DNA from: an uncultured Coriobacteriaceae bacterium
GTDB lineage: Bacteria > Actinomycetota > Coriobacteriia > Coriobacteriales > Atopobiaceae
Direction of reading: 5' to 3'
DNA: 49,680 nt
Assembly: GCA_902793465.1 (NCBI GenBank)
Contig: CADBDT010000018.1
Span: forward strand, 1-49,680
Part shown: one piece after another, positions 25,847 through 36,193 of the stretch
Numbering within the stretch: the stretch's first letter is position 1
Layout: each line of letters starts with the position of its first letter
Notes under the pieces: generated by a model
Database searches by the model: none
The model's input: the letters and a program-made list of their open reading frames with translations, nothing else
Told to the model about the DNA's origin: nothing
Made by a program: the position numbers and the translations under genes

Positions 25847-26007
25847 GGCGCACGCAGCCTGGCCCCTAAACATGGGTTGGATCCTTCCGGCGCCATGGAT
25901 AAGCGCCGTGCTCAAACAGTCCTCATTTCATTGCGGAACTGCGCGCGGCTGCTTTCCATGGCGCCTCGCGGATCCAACCCATGTTTAGGGGCCAGGCTGC
26001 GTGCGCC
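25847..26007. repeat. Long hairpin element, conserved-core type (copy D2)
   Basis: Perfect 38-bp arms (25847-25884 and 25970-26007) around a core (25891-25965) almost identical to the reverse complement of core D1, with four differences over about 72 bp. The arms share nothing with those of D1. It starts 10 bp after the hydrogenase stop. Confidence 0.9.
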
Positions 26008-26041
26008 TCACTCCACCATGGGTTTTCGACAGACCACAGCA

Positions 26042-26080
26042 AAGGCCCCTCTCCACACGTTAATTGTGGAGAGGGGCCTT
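26042..26080. terminator. Bidirectional terminator between hydrogenase and convergent gene
   Basis: AAGGCCCCTCTCCACA pairs perfectly with TGTGGAGAGGGGCCTT around a 7-nt loop. It lies between convergent genes; A/T bases flank both sides. Confidence 0.8.
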
Positions 26081-26107
26081 CGTGGTATTAAAGACTTGGG
26101 ACGAGTC

Positions 26108-26413
26108 CTATTCCTTCTCGCCCTTAATCGACGCATAGAACGTGCACTGATCGAAGACTTCCTCTATGGTGTGGCCGTTGGCAAAGCGAAGCGACAGAAA
26201 CTCGCCAACGGTAGGTACGAGCTCGCTGCAATCCACAAAGTGGTTCTTGTGGTTGCGAATGGACGTGTCCTGCGCGCGCCAGTAGTTCTCGTTTGCGTCG
26301 GTAATGTAGTAAACCTTTGTACCAAAGCGCATGTAAATAGAATGATTGACGTGCAGGTACTCATCAAGTTCGTTGTAGCTTATTTTAAGGGCCTCTGCTG
26401 CTTTCTTACCCAT
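26108..26413 (-). CDS. Small conserved-looking protein of unknown function
   Basis: 101 aa. The start at 26413 (complement) is supported by AAAGGAG upstream; an in-frame ATG at 26446 has no such site. The product is soluble, mildly acidic and rich in aromatic residues in the middle (NHSIYMRFGTKVYYITDAN), with no signal peptide or Cys. I do not recognise a family. It reads like a small alpha/beta domain that starts with a helix (KKAAEALKISYNELDEYL). It is downstream of and co-directional with the HAD phosphatase but separated by 188 bp, so it may be transcribed alone. Confidence 0.65.
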   Translation of the reverse strand: MGKKAAEALKISYNELDEYLHVNHSIYMRFGTKVYYITDANENYWRAQDTSIRNHKNHFVDCSELVPTVGEFLSLRFANGHTIEEVFDQCTFYASIKGEKE

Positions 26414-26601
26414 GGTCGCTCCTTTCGATTGAGGACTCCCCGTCATATGTACATCTTAGCGCATGCGCGCCATGTTGTATGCCGTAAGTTGACAGACGGT
26501 AGTGCCCCCGTGAAAAAGGTGCTTCTTGGATGTGCCTCCACTCAGGTACATCGCAGGCAAGCCGTCCTCAGGCGTACCCCCACACAAGCAGAACAACTGG
26601 A

Positions 26602-27258
26602 CTAGATGCCAAGTGCGGCGCCAAGCTCCTCCATTGTGTGCACAATAACGGTGGCACCGTTGGAGAGCAACAGGCCTTCGTCCCTAAAGCCCCAGCCCAC
26701 GCAAATGCAGGGGATTTTTGCGTTTGCTGCTGTTTTGAGGTCTACCTCGGAGTCGCCCACGTACACACTGTTGAGCGGAGTTGAGCCAACAGCCTCCATG
26801 CAGGCAAGTACCGTGTCGGGCCAGGGTTTGCGTCGAATGCCATCCTTCTCTCTTTCGCCTACCACCACATCAAAGAGGTCGGGAAAAAAGTGCTGCACGA
26901 GCGGCTGCACGGCGTAGTCGCCCTTGTTGGAAACAACGCAGCAGTTTGCGCCGCTGGACTTGAGCCTCTCCACGAGCTCGATAATGCCGGGATAGGGGGC
27001 GGTTTTAACGAGATTGTGCGTACTGTAGTGCTTGTCAAACGTGGCATGTACCGCTTCTATGAGTTCATTGGATGTATGGGGCGCAACGGCCAAGCGAATA
27101 AGGTTACGTATGCCGTTTCCCACAAACTCGCGTACCTCGTTCTTGGTGCGCGTGGGCAGGCCATGTTGCGCAAGGGCGTAGTTGGTGGAGGCATGCAGAT
27201 CGTCAAGTGTGTTGAGCAACGTGCCATCCAAATCAAATATAATGTTTTTGTACTGCAA
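26602..27258 (-). CDS. HAD-superfamily phosphatase (phosphoglycolate phosphatase-like)
   Basis: 218-aa hydrolase with a TTG start at 27258 preceded by AAGGAG. Motif I FDLDGTLLNT (residues ~8-17), motif II VVSNKG, a Lys in RRKPWPD and motif III VYVGDSEVDLKTA are complete. The helical cap between motifs I and II places it in the Gph/PpaX subgroup, acting on phosphoglycolate, pyrophosphate or other small phosphates. The substrate is not decidable. It diverges from the CapA-type gene at 27350; the short gap must contain both promoters. Confidence 0.88.
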   Translation of the reverse strand: MQYKNIIFDLDGTLLNTLDDLHASTNYALAQHGLPTRTKNEVREFVGNGIRNLIRLAVAPHTSNELIEAVHATFDKHYSTHNLVKTAPYPGIIELVERLKSSGANCCVVSNKGDYAVQPLVQHFFPDLFDVVVGEREKDGIRRKPWPDTVLACMEAVGSTPLNSVYVGDSEVDLKTAANAKIPCICVGWGFRDEGLLLSNGATVIVHTMEELGAALGI

Positions 27259-27349
27259 AACCGTTCTCCTTCTTAAAGGTTATTCACCCATTCTGCTCCA
27301 TTTAATCGTATTATGGTTGGGTGTGGGTGCCGTGCGGGAAGGAAATCGC

Positions 27350-28675
27350 ATGAGCTTCGAATCGAACGAGGAAAACAAGTCTCCGTACAGGACGAATACG
27401 TCGTACGACAAGTATTCGCGTACAGCTGGTATTGGTGGCTACAGGCGCCGTCGCAGACAAGGGCGTGCTTTTAGAATCGTGTCTGCTATCGTGCTGCTTG
27501 CCATTATTGGCAGCGCTGCCTATATGTTTGGAAGTCGCGTGCTGGACATACCGCGTTTTTGGGAGGGCGTGCAGAGCCAAAGTGGCAACAGTAGCGCCGA
27601 GCAAGAGGTCCAACAGACGGAGATTACCACCGTGCAGCCTTCCGAGATAAGGCTCGTAGCGGCTGGCGATGTAATAGTTAACGGGTCTGCTCAGCAGAGC
27701 TCGATTAACGAAAGCGGCGGATACTCATATGGCCATCTGTTCTCGGGAATAAAGAACGAGATTTCTACGTTTGACATTCGTGCGGTTAACCAAGAAACAA
27801 ACCTGCCAGGCGATTCCTTTGGCATGGGAATGATAAAGCCGCTCAATGCAAACCAGGCTCTTGGCAATGCCGAAATTGAGGCGGGGTTTAACGTAATCCT
27901 TCGTGCCAACGACCATGCGCTCGACAACGGATACGATGGTCTGCACAACGAGCTGGTGTGGTGGCACGACTCGCATCCGCAGATGCCCCTCGTAGGCATA
28001 GCCGAGCCCGATCCAGAGGCCAACCCTGGTTTTAGCGACTATGTAAACGGCGTCTACGTCTACGACAGGAGCGGCTTTAAGATTGCCATTCTCAACCATT
28101 CTGTGGATGTGCCAGAGGAGGACGAAAATACGATTTCTCCTCTTACGGAACAAAAGATTGCTGCCGACGTGCAGAAGGCGCGTGATGCCGGTGCTCAGAT
28201 GATTGTGGCGTTCCCCCATTGGGGCACAGAAAACGATACTGAAGTTACCGATGAGCAGCGCAGCTTTGCCCAGGCGTATGCAAACAATGGCGTGGACGTT
28301 GTAATAGGCACCCATCCTCGCGTTCTGCAATCCGCCGAGGTCTTGAACGGGGCCAACGGACACAAGACCGTGTGTTTCTATTCGCTTGGGTGCCTTACGT
28401 CTTCCTTGGAGCAGCAGAACTTTGTTGGCGGACTGGCTGAGGTTACGTTTGTGCGTAACGAGAAGGGCGAGTGTAGCGTAAAGGATCCCGTGCTCAAGCC
28501 CGTTGTAACCTACCGCGCAAACGGTAGGGACTACACCACATACCTTTTGTCCGAATACACCGATGAAATTGCGCAGCGTGGTTGGGACTACCTTATGCCC
28601 GAGGCCGTTACGCGAACCTGCTCCGAGGCTCTGGGCGAGGGATTTAACACCGAGACCAACGAGCTTCGCCTGTAA
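27350..28675 (+). CDS. CapA-family membrane-anchored protein (first of two)
   Basis: 441-aa protein. A basic N-terminus and one membrane helix (IVSAIVLLAIIGSAAYMFG, ~residues 45-63) anchor an extracytoplasmic CapA/PgsA-type metallophosphoesterase-like domain. Seen motifs: LVAAGDVIV, AVNQETN, RANDHALDNG, FPHWGTEND and IGTHPRV. The last family motif, usually SLGNF, is degenerate here (SLGCLTSS). Relatives act in poly-gamma-glutamate or capsule metabolism, but no capB/capC gene is nearby, so the real substrate is unknown. The start at 27350 follows GGAAGGAA. It shares layout with the product at 34290. A long palindrome follows 9 bp after the stop. Confidence 0.86.
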   Translation: MSFESNEENKSPYRTNTSYDKYSRTAGIGGYRRRRRQGRAFRIVSAIVLLAIIGSAAYMFGSRVLDIPRFWEGVQSQSGNSSAEQEVQQTEITTVQPSEIRLVAAGDVIVNGSAQQSSINESGGYSYGHLFSGIKNEISTFDIRAVNQETNLPGDSFGMGMIKPLNANQALGNAEIEAGFNVILRANDHALDNGYDGLHNELVWWHDSHPQMPLVGIAEPDPEANPGFSDYVNGVYVYDRSGFKIAILNHSVDVPEEDENTISPLTEQKIAADVQKARDAGAQMIVAFPHWGTENDTEVTDEQRSFAQAYANNGVDVVIGTHPRVLQSAEVLNGANGHKTVCFYSLGCLTSSLEQQNFVGGLAEVTFVRNEKGECSVKDPVLKPVVTYRANGRDYTTYLLSEYTDEIAQRGWDYLMPEAVTRTCSEALGEGFNTETNELRL

Positions 28676-28684
28676 AACGACTCA

Positions 28685-28766
28685 AGACCACAGATAGGGG
28701 GACAGTCCCTTTGTTGTGATTTCTGCAGAAATCACAACTAAGGGACTGTCCCCCTATCTGTGGTCT
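28685..28766. repeat. 82-bp near-perfect palindrome between convergent genes
   Basis: Almost perfect two-fold symmetry around CTGCAG (28723-28728), with only one mismatched position pair. The outer part reads AGACCACAGATAGGGGGACA. With almost no loop it would form a cruciform or a 40-bp RNA stem. It lies between the CapA gene (plus) and the adaptor gene (minus), so it may be a shared terminator. Confidence 0.9.
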
Positions 28767-28785
28767 GGGCCGACGCTAAACGTCT

Positions 28786-30348
28786 CTACCCGTTGCTACT
28801 TGACCCGTTGCTACTTGATCCCTGCTGCTGTTGCTGCTGGTCGAGCTGTCCAACAATGAGAACAGGGTTGCCTTCCTGGATGTTGTCGGACTCAATTGCT
28901 GCCTTGGTACCGTCGTTGGATATAACGCGTACCGGTACGTCGGTAACGATGCCACGAGTCGCATCCAAAAGAACGTCGAGATGCGTGCTGCCGTCCTTTT
29001 CGGTCCGTATGGTGTTGCTGGGAACAATGTAGGAGTTGGGTATGCTCTTTAGGACTACGGTTGCCTCTACAGCTAAGCCGCTGGTAATGTGTTCGTCGGG
29101 ATTCTCTATGTTAATGGTCGCCACAAACGTTCCCTCGTTTTCGTCTAGGGAGCTAATGGTGGAGGTAATTGCGAGGTCCTTAACGGAGGGGAACGTAAGG
29201 CGTACCTCTTGGCCTACGCTAACACGCTCACGATCGGACTGCGGAATCTCCACGGAGAGGCTGTAGGCCGTTGTGTCTGCAATCGTGCAAAGGCGCGTGG
29301 AGCCCGAAACCGTCCCGGAAGAGGCTGCCTGACTACAGACTTCGCTTACGGTGCCTGCAATGGGTGCATGTACGTTAAGCGATTCCTCCTGCTCGAGGGC
29401 ATGGCCATACGTCTCCTGCATGTTGGTTTCGTTCTGCTTTGCCGAGTCGTATTCGGTTTGGGCTGCCTGAACCCTCTTGGTGGCGTTCTCTACCGCAGTG
29501 TTGGTTGCCGTACTTGTGGTTGTGGCTGCGGATGAGGACGACGAAGACGTGCTTGCGTTGCTCTTGTTTGCAGCCTCCTGAGCCTTGGCAAGCTCCTCGT
29601 TTGCCTTGTTGAGGGCATCGGCTTTTCTGTTTACCTCTTGGCTAAAGGTCTCCAGCGCTTCGCGAGCCCTTCTTGTGGCATCGGTAATAGTGGGATTCTC
29701 TAGCCTAAACAGCTGTTGCCCTTCCTCCACGGTTGCGCCGTTTTCCACAAAGGTTTCGGCGATGGTTCCAGATATTCCCGAGGTTACCTGCTCCTCGTTA
29801 ATTGGTCTTACGAGGGAGGTGGACACCAGAGACTCCAAATACTCGCCCTTTTCTATGGGCATGGTCTCGTAGCGTACTGTATTGCGTGCCTCGCCGGGTT
29901 TAATAGTGGACCACAGGAACCATCCTCCTGCACCCAGTATGCCTAAAATAATAACCGTTACCAAGATGGTTACTATGCGAGAGTGGCGACGCTTGGTAAC
30001 CTCCACGTCCTCCTGCGCCTGCTTGGTAGAGAGGTAAGGGGAGGGGGTGTCGCCTACGTAATATGCGCGGTTGCTCACGTCTACTGCCGCAACCTCGTTG
30101 CGCATAAGCGGGTCGGGGGCATCCTCTGGTTGAGTGGTGCCATATGCCTGCGGCGTTGGAGCGGGCATCTGGGGTTGGGGCTGCTGCGGGGCAACAGACT
30201 GCTCTTCCACCTTGTCTACACGGTCCATGCCAAAGCCAAGCACGGGCGACGCAACGGTGTTGTCGCCAACGCCACCATCCTCTATGGAAGGCAGATTCAT
30301 GCGCTTGTCTTGGGAGCCCTCGGGCGTGTTGTGAGTGTGATCGGGCAT
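28786..30348 (-). CDS. HlyD/MacA-type efflux periplasmic adaptor-like membrane-fusion protein
   Basis: 520 aa. The start at 30348 (complement) has GAGGAAG upstream; an ATG at 30363 overlaps that site. A ~125-residue Pro/Gln-rich cytoplasmic tail precedes one membrane helix (IVTILVTVIILGILGAGGWF). The extracytoplasmic part has a barrel-sandwich lipoyl-like half (ETFVENGATVEEGQQLFRLE), a long coiled coil (ARREALETFSQE region to the KRVQAAQTEYDSAKQ region), the second half-lipoyl (LNVHAPIAGTVSEV) and beta-barrel segments. The end is a Gln/Ser/Gly/Asn low-complexity tail. Normally such adaptors work with MacB-like ABC transporters; none is adjacent. The unusually long cytoplasmic tail is not typical. 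Confidence 0.85.
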   Translation of the reverse strand: MPDHTHNTPEGSQDKRMNLPSIEDGGVGDNTVASPVLGFGMDRVDKVEEQSVAPQQPQPQMPAPTPQAYGTTQPEDAPDPLMRNEVAAVDVSNRAYYVGDTPSPYLSTKQAQEDVEVTKRRHSRIVTILVTVIILGILGAGGWFLWSTIKPGEARNTVRYETMPIEKGEYLESLVSTSLVRPINEEQVTSGISGTIAETFVENGATVEEGQQLFRLENPTITDATRRAREALETFSQEVNRKADALNKANEELAKAQEAANKSNASTSSSSSSAATTTSTATNTAVENATKRVQAAQTEYDSAKQNETNMQETYGHALEQEESLNVHAPIAGTVSEVCSQAASSGTVSGSTRLCTIADTTAYSLSVEIPQSDRERVSVGQEVRLTFPSVKDLAITSTISSLDENEGTFVATINIENPDEHITSGLAVEATVVLKSIPNSYIVPSNTIRTEKDGSTHLDVLLDATRGIVTDVPVRVISNDGTKAAIESDNIQEGNPVLIVGQLDQQQQQQGSSSNGSSSNG

Positions 30349-30561
30349 TGTTAACTTCCTCATTTGTCGATTGTGCCAAAAGGATACCGCAACTTGGTAG
30401 GTATTAGTGTGTGGATGTCGTTATGTTGAGCGTGCACACGCAGTGGGCCGTGAGCGTAGTAGAATGTTCTATCGCGTGTCTGGACGCCGTTTACGCCCCG
30501 GCACCGTCTACTGGCAAGGCCGCCCGCAACGACACGGGGCGGAGAGAGACGAGAGGAACAC

Positions 30562-32331
<1,770 letters not shown>

Positions 32332-32338
32332 GGCTGCC

Positions 32339-33835
32339 ATGGAAAGGAAAAGAAGGCGCCCCTCATCGCAAAACCGACGCGTCAACCGCCGCGACCGCCG
32401 CGACCTCCGCGACGATAGCAAAAACAGCCGCCGAGAGCGGATGGACGGCTATCGCCGCGAGCGCGAACGCGAGCGGCAAGACCTGCATAGGCGCTCTCGC
32501 TCCAAGCGCAGTGAGAACAGCCAGCCGTACCTACGGCAGGTAATCAATCGTTGGTGGGACCGCCTGCTCGACGTTGCAGACAAGCGCTCGTTTTCCAGCG
32601 GTGCCTCCGAGTATGAGGCCAACCAGACCACACGGGACTATCTGCTAAACACCGTGGGTCTGGCAGCGTGGGGTGCGCTCTTTCCCATCCTCTCCATCGT
32701 GGCCACCCAACTTGCCGGTGCCGAGCAGGCAGGCATGTTTTCCATGGCCTTTACCACGGCCACGCTCTTGCTGTACGTGGGCAACTACGGCGTGCGTACC
32801 TATCAGGTATCGGATCTGGACGAGGCGGACTCGTTTGCCTCGTACCAGGTGCAGCGCATTGCCACCGTAATCCTTATGCTGGTACTTGGCTGGCTGTGGT
32901 GCTCCATAAAGGGATACGACTCTCAAATGAGCCTCATAACCTGGGGAGCCTTTGGCTTCCGCGCGGTGGACGCCCTAGCCGACGTATATGAGGCACGCCT
33001 GCAGCAGATGGAAAAGCTCTATCTCTCTGGCACCTCTCAGGCAGTCCGTTCCGTTTTGGGCATCGTGGTCTTCTCGTTCCTTCTGCTCGTTACGCGCAAT
33101 CTTGTGGTGGCCAGCATGGGCATGGCCATATCGGCCGTTGCCACGCTCGTCCTGCTTACCATACCGCTTGCCCTACTGGAAACGCCCAAGTCGCGCAGCG
33201 TGGACCCCCTGGAGATAAAGGAGCTCTTTGTTGAGTGCTTCCCGTCCTTTGCGGCGTTGTTCCTGTTTGCGCTCATAGAGACGGTTCCCAAGTTTGCCAT
33301 GGAAGGCGTTCTTCCATACGAGAGCCAGGTGTTCTTTAACGCCATCTACTTTCCCGCGCAGTCCATCCTCATGATAGTAGGCTTTGTATACAAGCCGCAG
33401 CTGGTGCGCATTGCCAGCGTGTGGGCCGATCGCTCCCGTCGCGCGCGGTTCGACATCATAGTGTTTGCCATGCTGGCAGTGAGCGTAGTGGTTACCGTGG
33501 GCATGCTGTTCGTGTTTGCCATGGTGGGCGTATGGCTCAACGGCGTAATGTACGGCGTGGACTTCGAGCCGTACCGCATGGCGCAATACCTCATGATCAT
33601 TGCCGGCGGACTTTCGGCTGCCATCGACTTTCTGTACCAGGTTATTACCGTGTTGCGCCGACAAGCCCAGGCAACCATTATCTACCTTGCGGCGTTTGTG
33701 TTCGTGACTATTGCGGCAGTTGTCCTGGTACGCATGGTAGGTTTCGACGGCGCGGTGTACTCGTACCTGGCCGTTATGGTGGCGCTCATGGCAATGCTCA
33801 GCGTTCAGTACGTGCTCATACGAATCCGGAGCTAG
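32339..33835 (+). CDS. Polytopic membrane protein, polysaccharide flippase-like (MOP/MATE superfamily)
   Basis: 498 aa. An extremely Arg-rich cytoplasmic N-terminus of ~75 residues (blocks such as RRDRRDLRDD and RRERERERQD) is followed by about 12-13 hydrophobic segments in the arrangement of Wzx/MATE-type exporters (first at LLNTVGLAAWGALFPILS). It probably moves a lipid-linked glycan or similar across the membrane; the substrate is unknown. It starts 7 bp after aspS and is likely in the same transcript. The Arg-rich tail could bind nucleic acid or membrane lipid and is not part of the usual family. Confidence 0.78.
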   Translation: MERKRRRPSSQNRRVNRRDRRDLRDDSKNSRRERMDGYRRERERERQDLHRRSRSKRSENSQPYLRQVINRWWDRLLDVADKRSFSSGASEYEANQTTRDYLLNTVGLAAWGALFPILSIVATQLAGAEQAGMFSMAFTTATLLLYVGNYGVRTYQVSDLDEADSFASYQVQRIATVILMLVLGWLWCSIKGYDSQMSLITWGAFGFRAVDALADVYEARLQQMEKLYLSGTSQAVRSVLGIVVFSFLLLVTRNLVVASMGMAISAVATLVLLTIPLALLETPKSRSVDPLEIKELFVECFPSFAALFLFALIETVPKFAMEGVLPYESQVFFNAIYFPAQSILMIVGFVYKPQLVRIASVWADRSRRARFDIIVFAMLAVSVVVTVGMLFVFAMVGVWLNGVMYGVDFEPYRMAQYLMIIAGGLSAAIDFLYQVITVLRRQAQATIIYLAAFVFVTIAAVVLVRMVGFDGAVYSYLAVMVALMAMLSVQYVLIRIRS

Positions 33836-33856
33836 AGGGCGCATATCCGGCTGTCC

Positions 33857-33949
33857 GACGCACCCAGTTTCCATCTGGCCGCTCAGCGCTCACTGCGTTC
33901 GCTCACTCGCTTCGCTCGTGATTCGCGCCATATGGAAACTGGGTGCGTC
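33857..33949. repeat. Long hairpin element, conserved-core type (copy C2)
   Basis: Perfect 18-bp arms (33857-33874, GACGCACCCAGTTTCCAT, and 33932-33949) enclose core C (33881-33926), which is the reverse complement of the cores at 22057 and 34045. It starts 22 bp after the flippase-like gene. Confidence 0.87.
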
Positions 33950-34023
33950 TGCCCGTCGGTGCAGGATGCGAAGGGGCACAACCAATCGATGACCACTTTC
34001 CGTCTTTCTCCCGACTGGCAGCT

Positions 34024-34112
34024 ACGCTCTGTACTTGCGCCGACGCGAATCACGAGCGTAAGCGAGTGAGCGAACGCAGTGAGCGCTGAGCGGTCGGGCA
34101 AGTACAGAGCGT
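34024..34112. repeat. Long hairpin element, conserved-core type (copy C3)
   Basis: Arms of about 20 bp (34024-34044 and 34093-34112, type ACGCTCTGTACTTGC, one small bulge) enclose core C in the opposite orientation to copy C2, only 75 bp away. The two neighbouring copies share the core but not the arms. Confidence 0.86.
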
Positions 34113-34289
34113 TGCGGACAGGTGGGTGCGACCTTTCCTTCTCCTAGGGCCTTCTTGGCGTTGGACAACCTAGACATGGCAAATGGCCGAAATGGCCAAA
34201 TGGCTGGACGATATGCGTGGATTTGGGATATCGCAAAAAAGGAACGTCCAGCTGGGGTATTATCTCCTTACCTATGTGAGGAGAATACT

Positions 34290-35801
34290 ATGGCAGAACA
34301 GCAGAACGGGCGTCGGCCAGCGCGACGTCCAAACGGAAACCATCCGCAGCAAAGTCGCAGTCAGGGTGGACGGCCGCAGGGAAACCGTCCTCCGCAGCAG
34401 CGTCGCCCGGCGCAGCGCTCTGCTCAGCGTCCTGCGCAGTCCCGTGCGCAACGACCAGCGCCTGCCCATGCGGCACATGCACGTCCTGCAGAACCACGTC
34501 GTAAGCCCATAGGTCTTATTATCGCAATCGTGCTCATTGCGGTGTTTGCGGGCTTGTTGGTCTTCTTTGTGCTGCGCTCGTGTGGAAAGCCGGCGGAGAC
34601 CACGCCGGCTGGCCAGGATGCGGGCAACTCGGCCGTTTCCACAGAGGGAGGTGGCGTTGCCCAGCAAGCGGAGCAGAAGAACTCCGACGGCTCGGTGGAC
34701 ATAAACCTGCTTATGGTTGGCGACATCCTGTTCCATTATCAGGTGCGCATGAGCGGCTTGCACTCCGATGGCACGCGCAACTACGACCACGTGTTTGCGC
34801 ATGTGCTGGATGAGCTCAAAGACAAGGACATAAAGGTCCTTAACCAAGAGACCCCGCTGGGTGGCCCTGTGTACGAGGGTGGTGCGCCCGATGGATACGA
34901 TGGCTATCCCGAGTTCAATGGTCCGCAGGAGATGGGCGATGCCGAGGCAAAGGCTGGTTTTAACGTTGCGCTCAAGGCAACCAACCATGCCATGGACAAT
35001 TGCGGTGCGTTTGACGACCCCTACACCCTCGTTAAGAGCGAGCGCGACTTCTGGAACAGCAAGCATCCCGAGATGAACGTTATTGGGCAGGCAGACCTCA
35101 GCGACTCCAAGTCCACATCCAGTGACGTTTACGTGTTCGAGAAGGAGGGCTTTAAGGTCGCTCTCCTTAACTACACGCAGGACCTTAACGGCCACGAGGC
35201 CAACGACACAAAGAGCGTGGTTTCTATGCTAGAGAAGGAGCACGTGAACGAGACCATGGCCAAGGCCCGCGAGATGGCCGATATGGTTGTGGTGTTCCCG
35301 CATTGGGGAGAGGAGTACAGCCTGGAGCCCGTGGAGATGCAGCGCGAGTGGGCAAAGACCTTTGCCGACGCCGGTGCCGACGTAATTATTGGCAACCACC
35401 CGCACGTAATTGAGCCGGTGGAGGCCGTAAAGAGCTCCGACGGCAAGGTGGTGCCCTGCTACTGGTCTACGGGCAACTTTATAAGCACCTCTCCCAGCAA
35501 CGAGAGCCTGGTGGGCGGTATTGCCGAGGTGTCGTTGCACAAGGACAAGGACGGCAACTGCTCGGTTACCTCCGCCAAGTTCAAGCCCATAATCTCCCAC
35601 TTGGGTATGTCTACCGACATGACCACTTACCTTGTTACCGACTGGACCGACGAGCTGGCGTCCACCAACAAGATCAACACGGACGTTAATCCCGACACCG
35701 ACAACTCTTCGCTCACGCCAGAATGGGCAAACGAGTTCTGCACCAAGGTGCTGGGCTCTGGCTACGACTCCAAGACCGGCACGTTTACCCTCGAGCTATA
35801 G
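34290..35801 (+). CDS. CapA-family membrane-anchored protein (second of two)
   Basis: 503-aa paralogue of the 27350 product. An Arg/Gln/Pro-rich cytoplasmic tail of ~70 residues and one membrane helix (PIGLIIAIVLIAVFAGLLVF) precede an extracytoplasmic CapA domain with all usual motifs: LLMVGDILFHYQ, LNQETPLGG, KATNHAMDNCG, FPHWGEEYS, GNHPHVIEPVE and STGNFIST. It is therefore more likely to be active than its paralogue. The start follows GTGAGGAGAA. It is monocistronic and ends at an intrinsic terminator. Role probably in cell-envelope polymer metabolism (inferred). Confidence 0.87.
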   Translation: MAEQQNGRRPARRPNGNHPQQSRSQGGRPQGNRPPQQRRPAQRSAQRPAQSRAQRPAPAHAAHARPAEPRRKPIGLIIAIVLIAVFAGLLVFFVLRSCGKPAETTPAGQDAGNSAVSTEGGGVAQQAEQKNSDGSVDINLLMVGDILFHYQVRMSGLHSDGTRNYDHVFAHVLDELKDKDIKVLNQETPLGGPVYEGGAPDGYDGYPEFNGPQEMGDAEAKAGFNVALKATNHAMDNCGAFDDPYTLVKSERDFWNSKHPEMNVIGQADLSDSKSTSSDVYVFEKEGFKVALLNYTQDLNGHEANDTKSVVSMLEKEHVNETMAKAREMADMVVVFPHWGEEYSLEPVEMQREWAKTFADAGADVIIGNHPHVIEPVEAVKSSDGKVVPCYWSTGNFISTSPSNESLVGGIAEVSLHKDKDGNCSVTSAKFKPIISHLGMSTDMTTYLVTDWTDELASTNKINTDVNPDTDNSSLTPEWANEFCTKVLGSGYDSKTGTFTLEL

Positions 35802-35820
35802 CGCGGGCAGGCTCAAAGAC

Positions 35821-35874
35821 TCGGCCCCTTCGGTTTGTTTTCTGCAAAAAACGAATCGGAGGGGCCGTTTTTAC
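35821..35874 (+). terminator. Intrinsic terminator of the second CapA gene
   Basis: CGGCCCCTTCGG pairs with CCGATT-type complement ending GGAGGGGCCG, with TTTTT following. It lies about 20 bp after the stop codon. Confidence 0.85.
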
Positions 35875-35924
35875 CAAACAGTCTAAGGGTTTCTTTGCAG
35901 GTCGCCATAGGCGCCTTTGTTGCT

Positions 35925-36125
35925 TTGTGGCTGCGTGAGAACGACCTGCATTTTGTGTACCGCAAATCGCACATTTTGCAGACCACGGAATGTAGCGTTT
36001 TTCTCGGTAGATCCGCTATCTGCGGTTTTGCGAAAGAGTGAGAAGACCCTGCATTTCGTAAGCCACACAATGTGCGTTCCGTGCGCCACAGAATGTGGCA
36101 ATCTTTTTTGCCAGCGCTTTAAGCT
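35925..36125. repeat. 103-bp-period hairpin repeat array R1 (about two units)
   Basis: Two units are 103 bp apart (landmark TTTTG at 35974 and TTCCG at 36077). Each unit has a stem pairing GCATTTCGTAAGCCAC-type with a CGCCACAGAATG-type arm across a short loop, plus a TATCTGCGGTTTTGCG segment. Copies are more diverged than in arrays R2 and R3. It lies downstream of the minus-strand transporter gene. Confidence 0.85.
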
Positions 36126-36193
36126 GTGTGTAATCGGTCGAACCTCTAGACGGGTTTGTTCGCGCGACCATGGTAGCCGTCTTTGAAGACGTT

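Noticed and set aside
24295..25896. 533-aa open frame opposite the hydrogenase gene
   Set aside because: Antisense shadow; the plus strand encodes all hydrogenase motifs.
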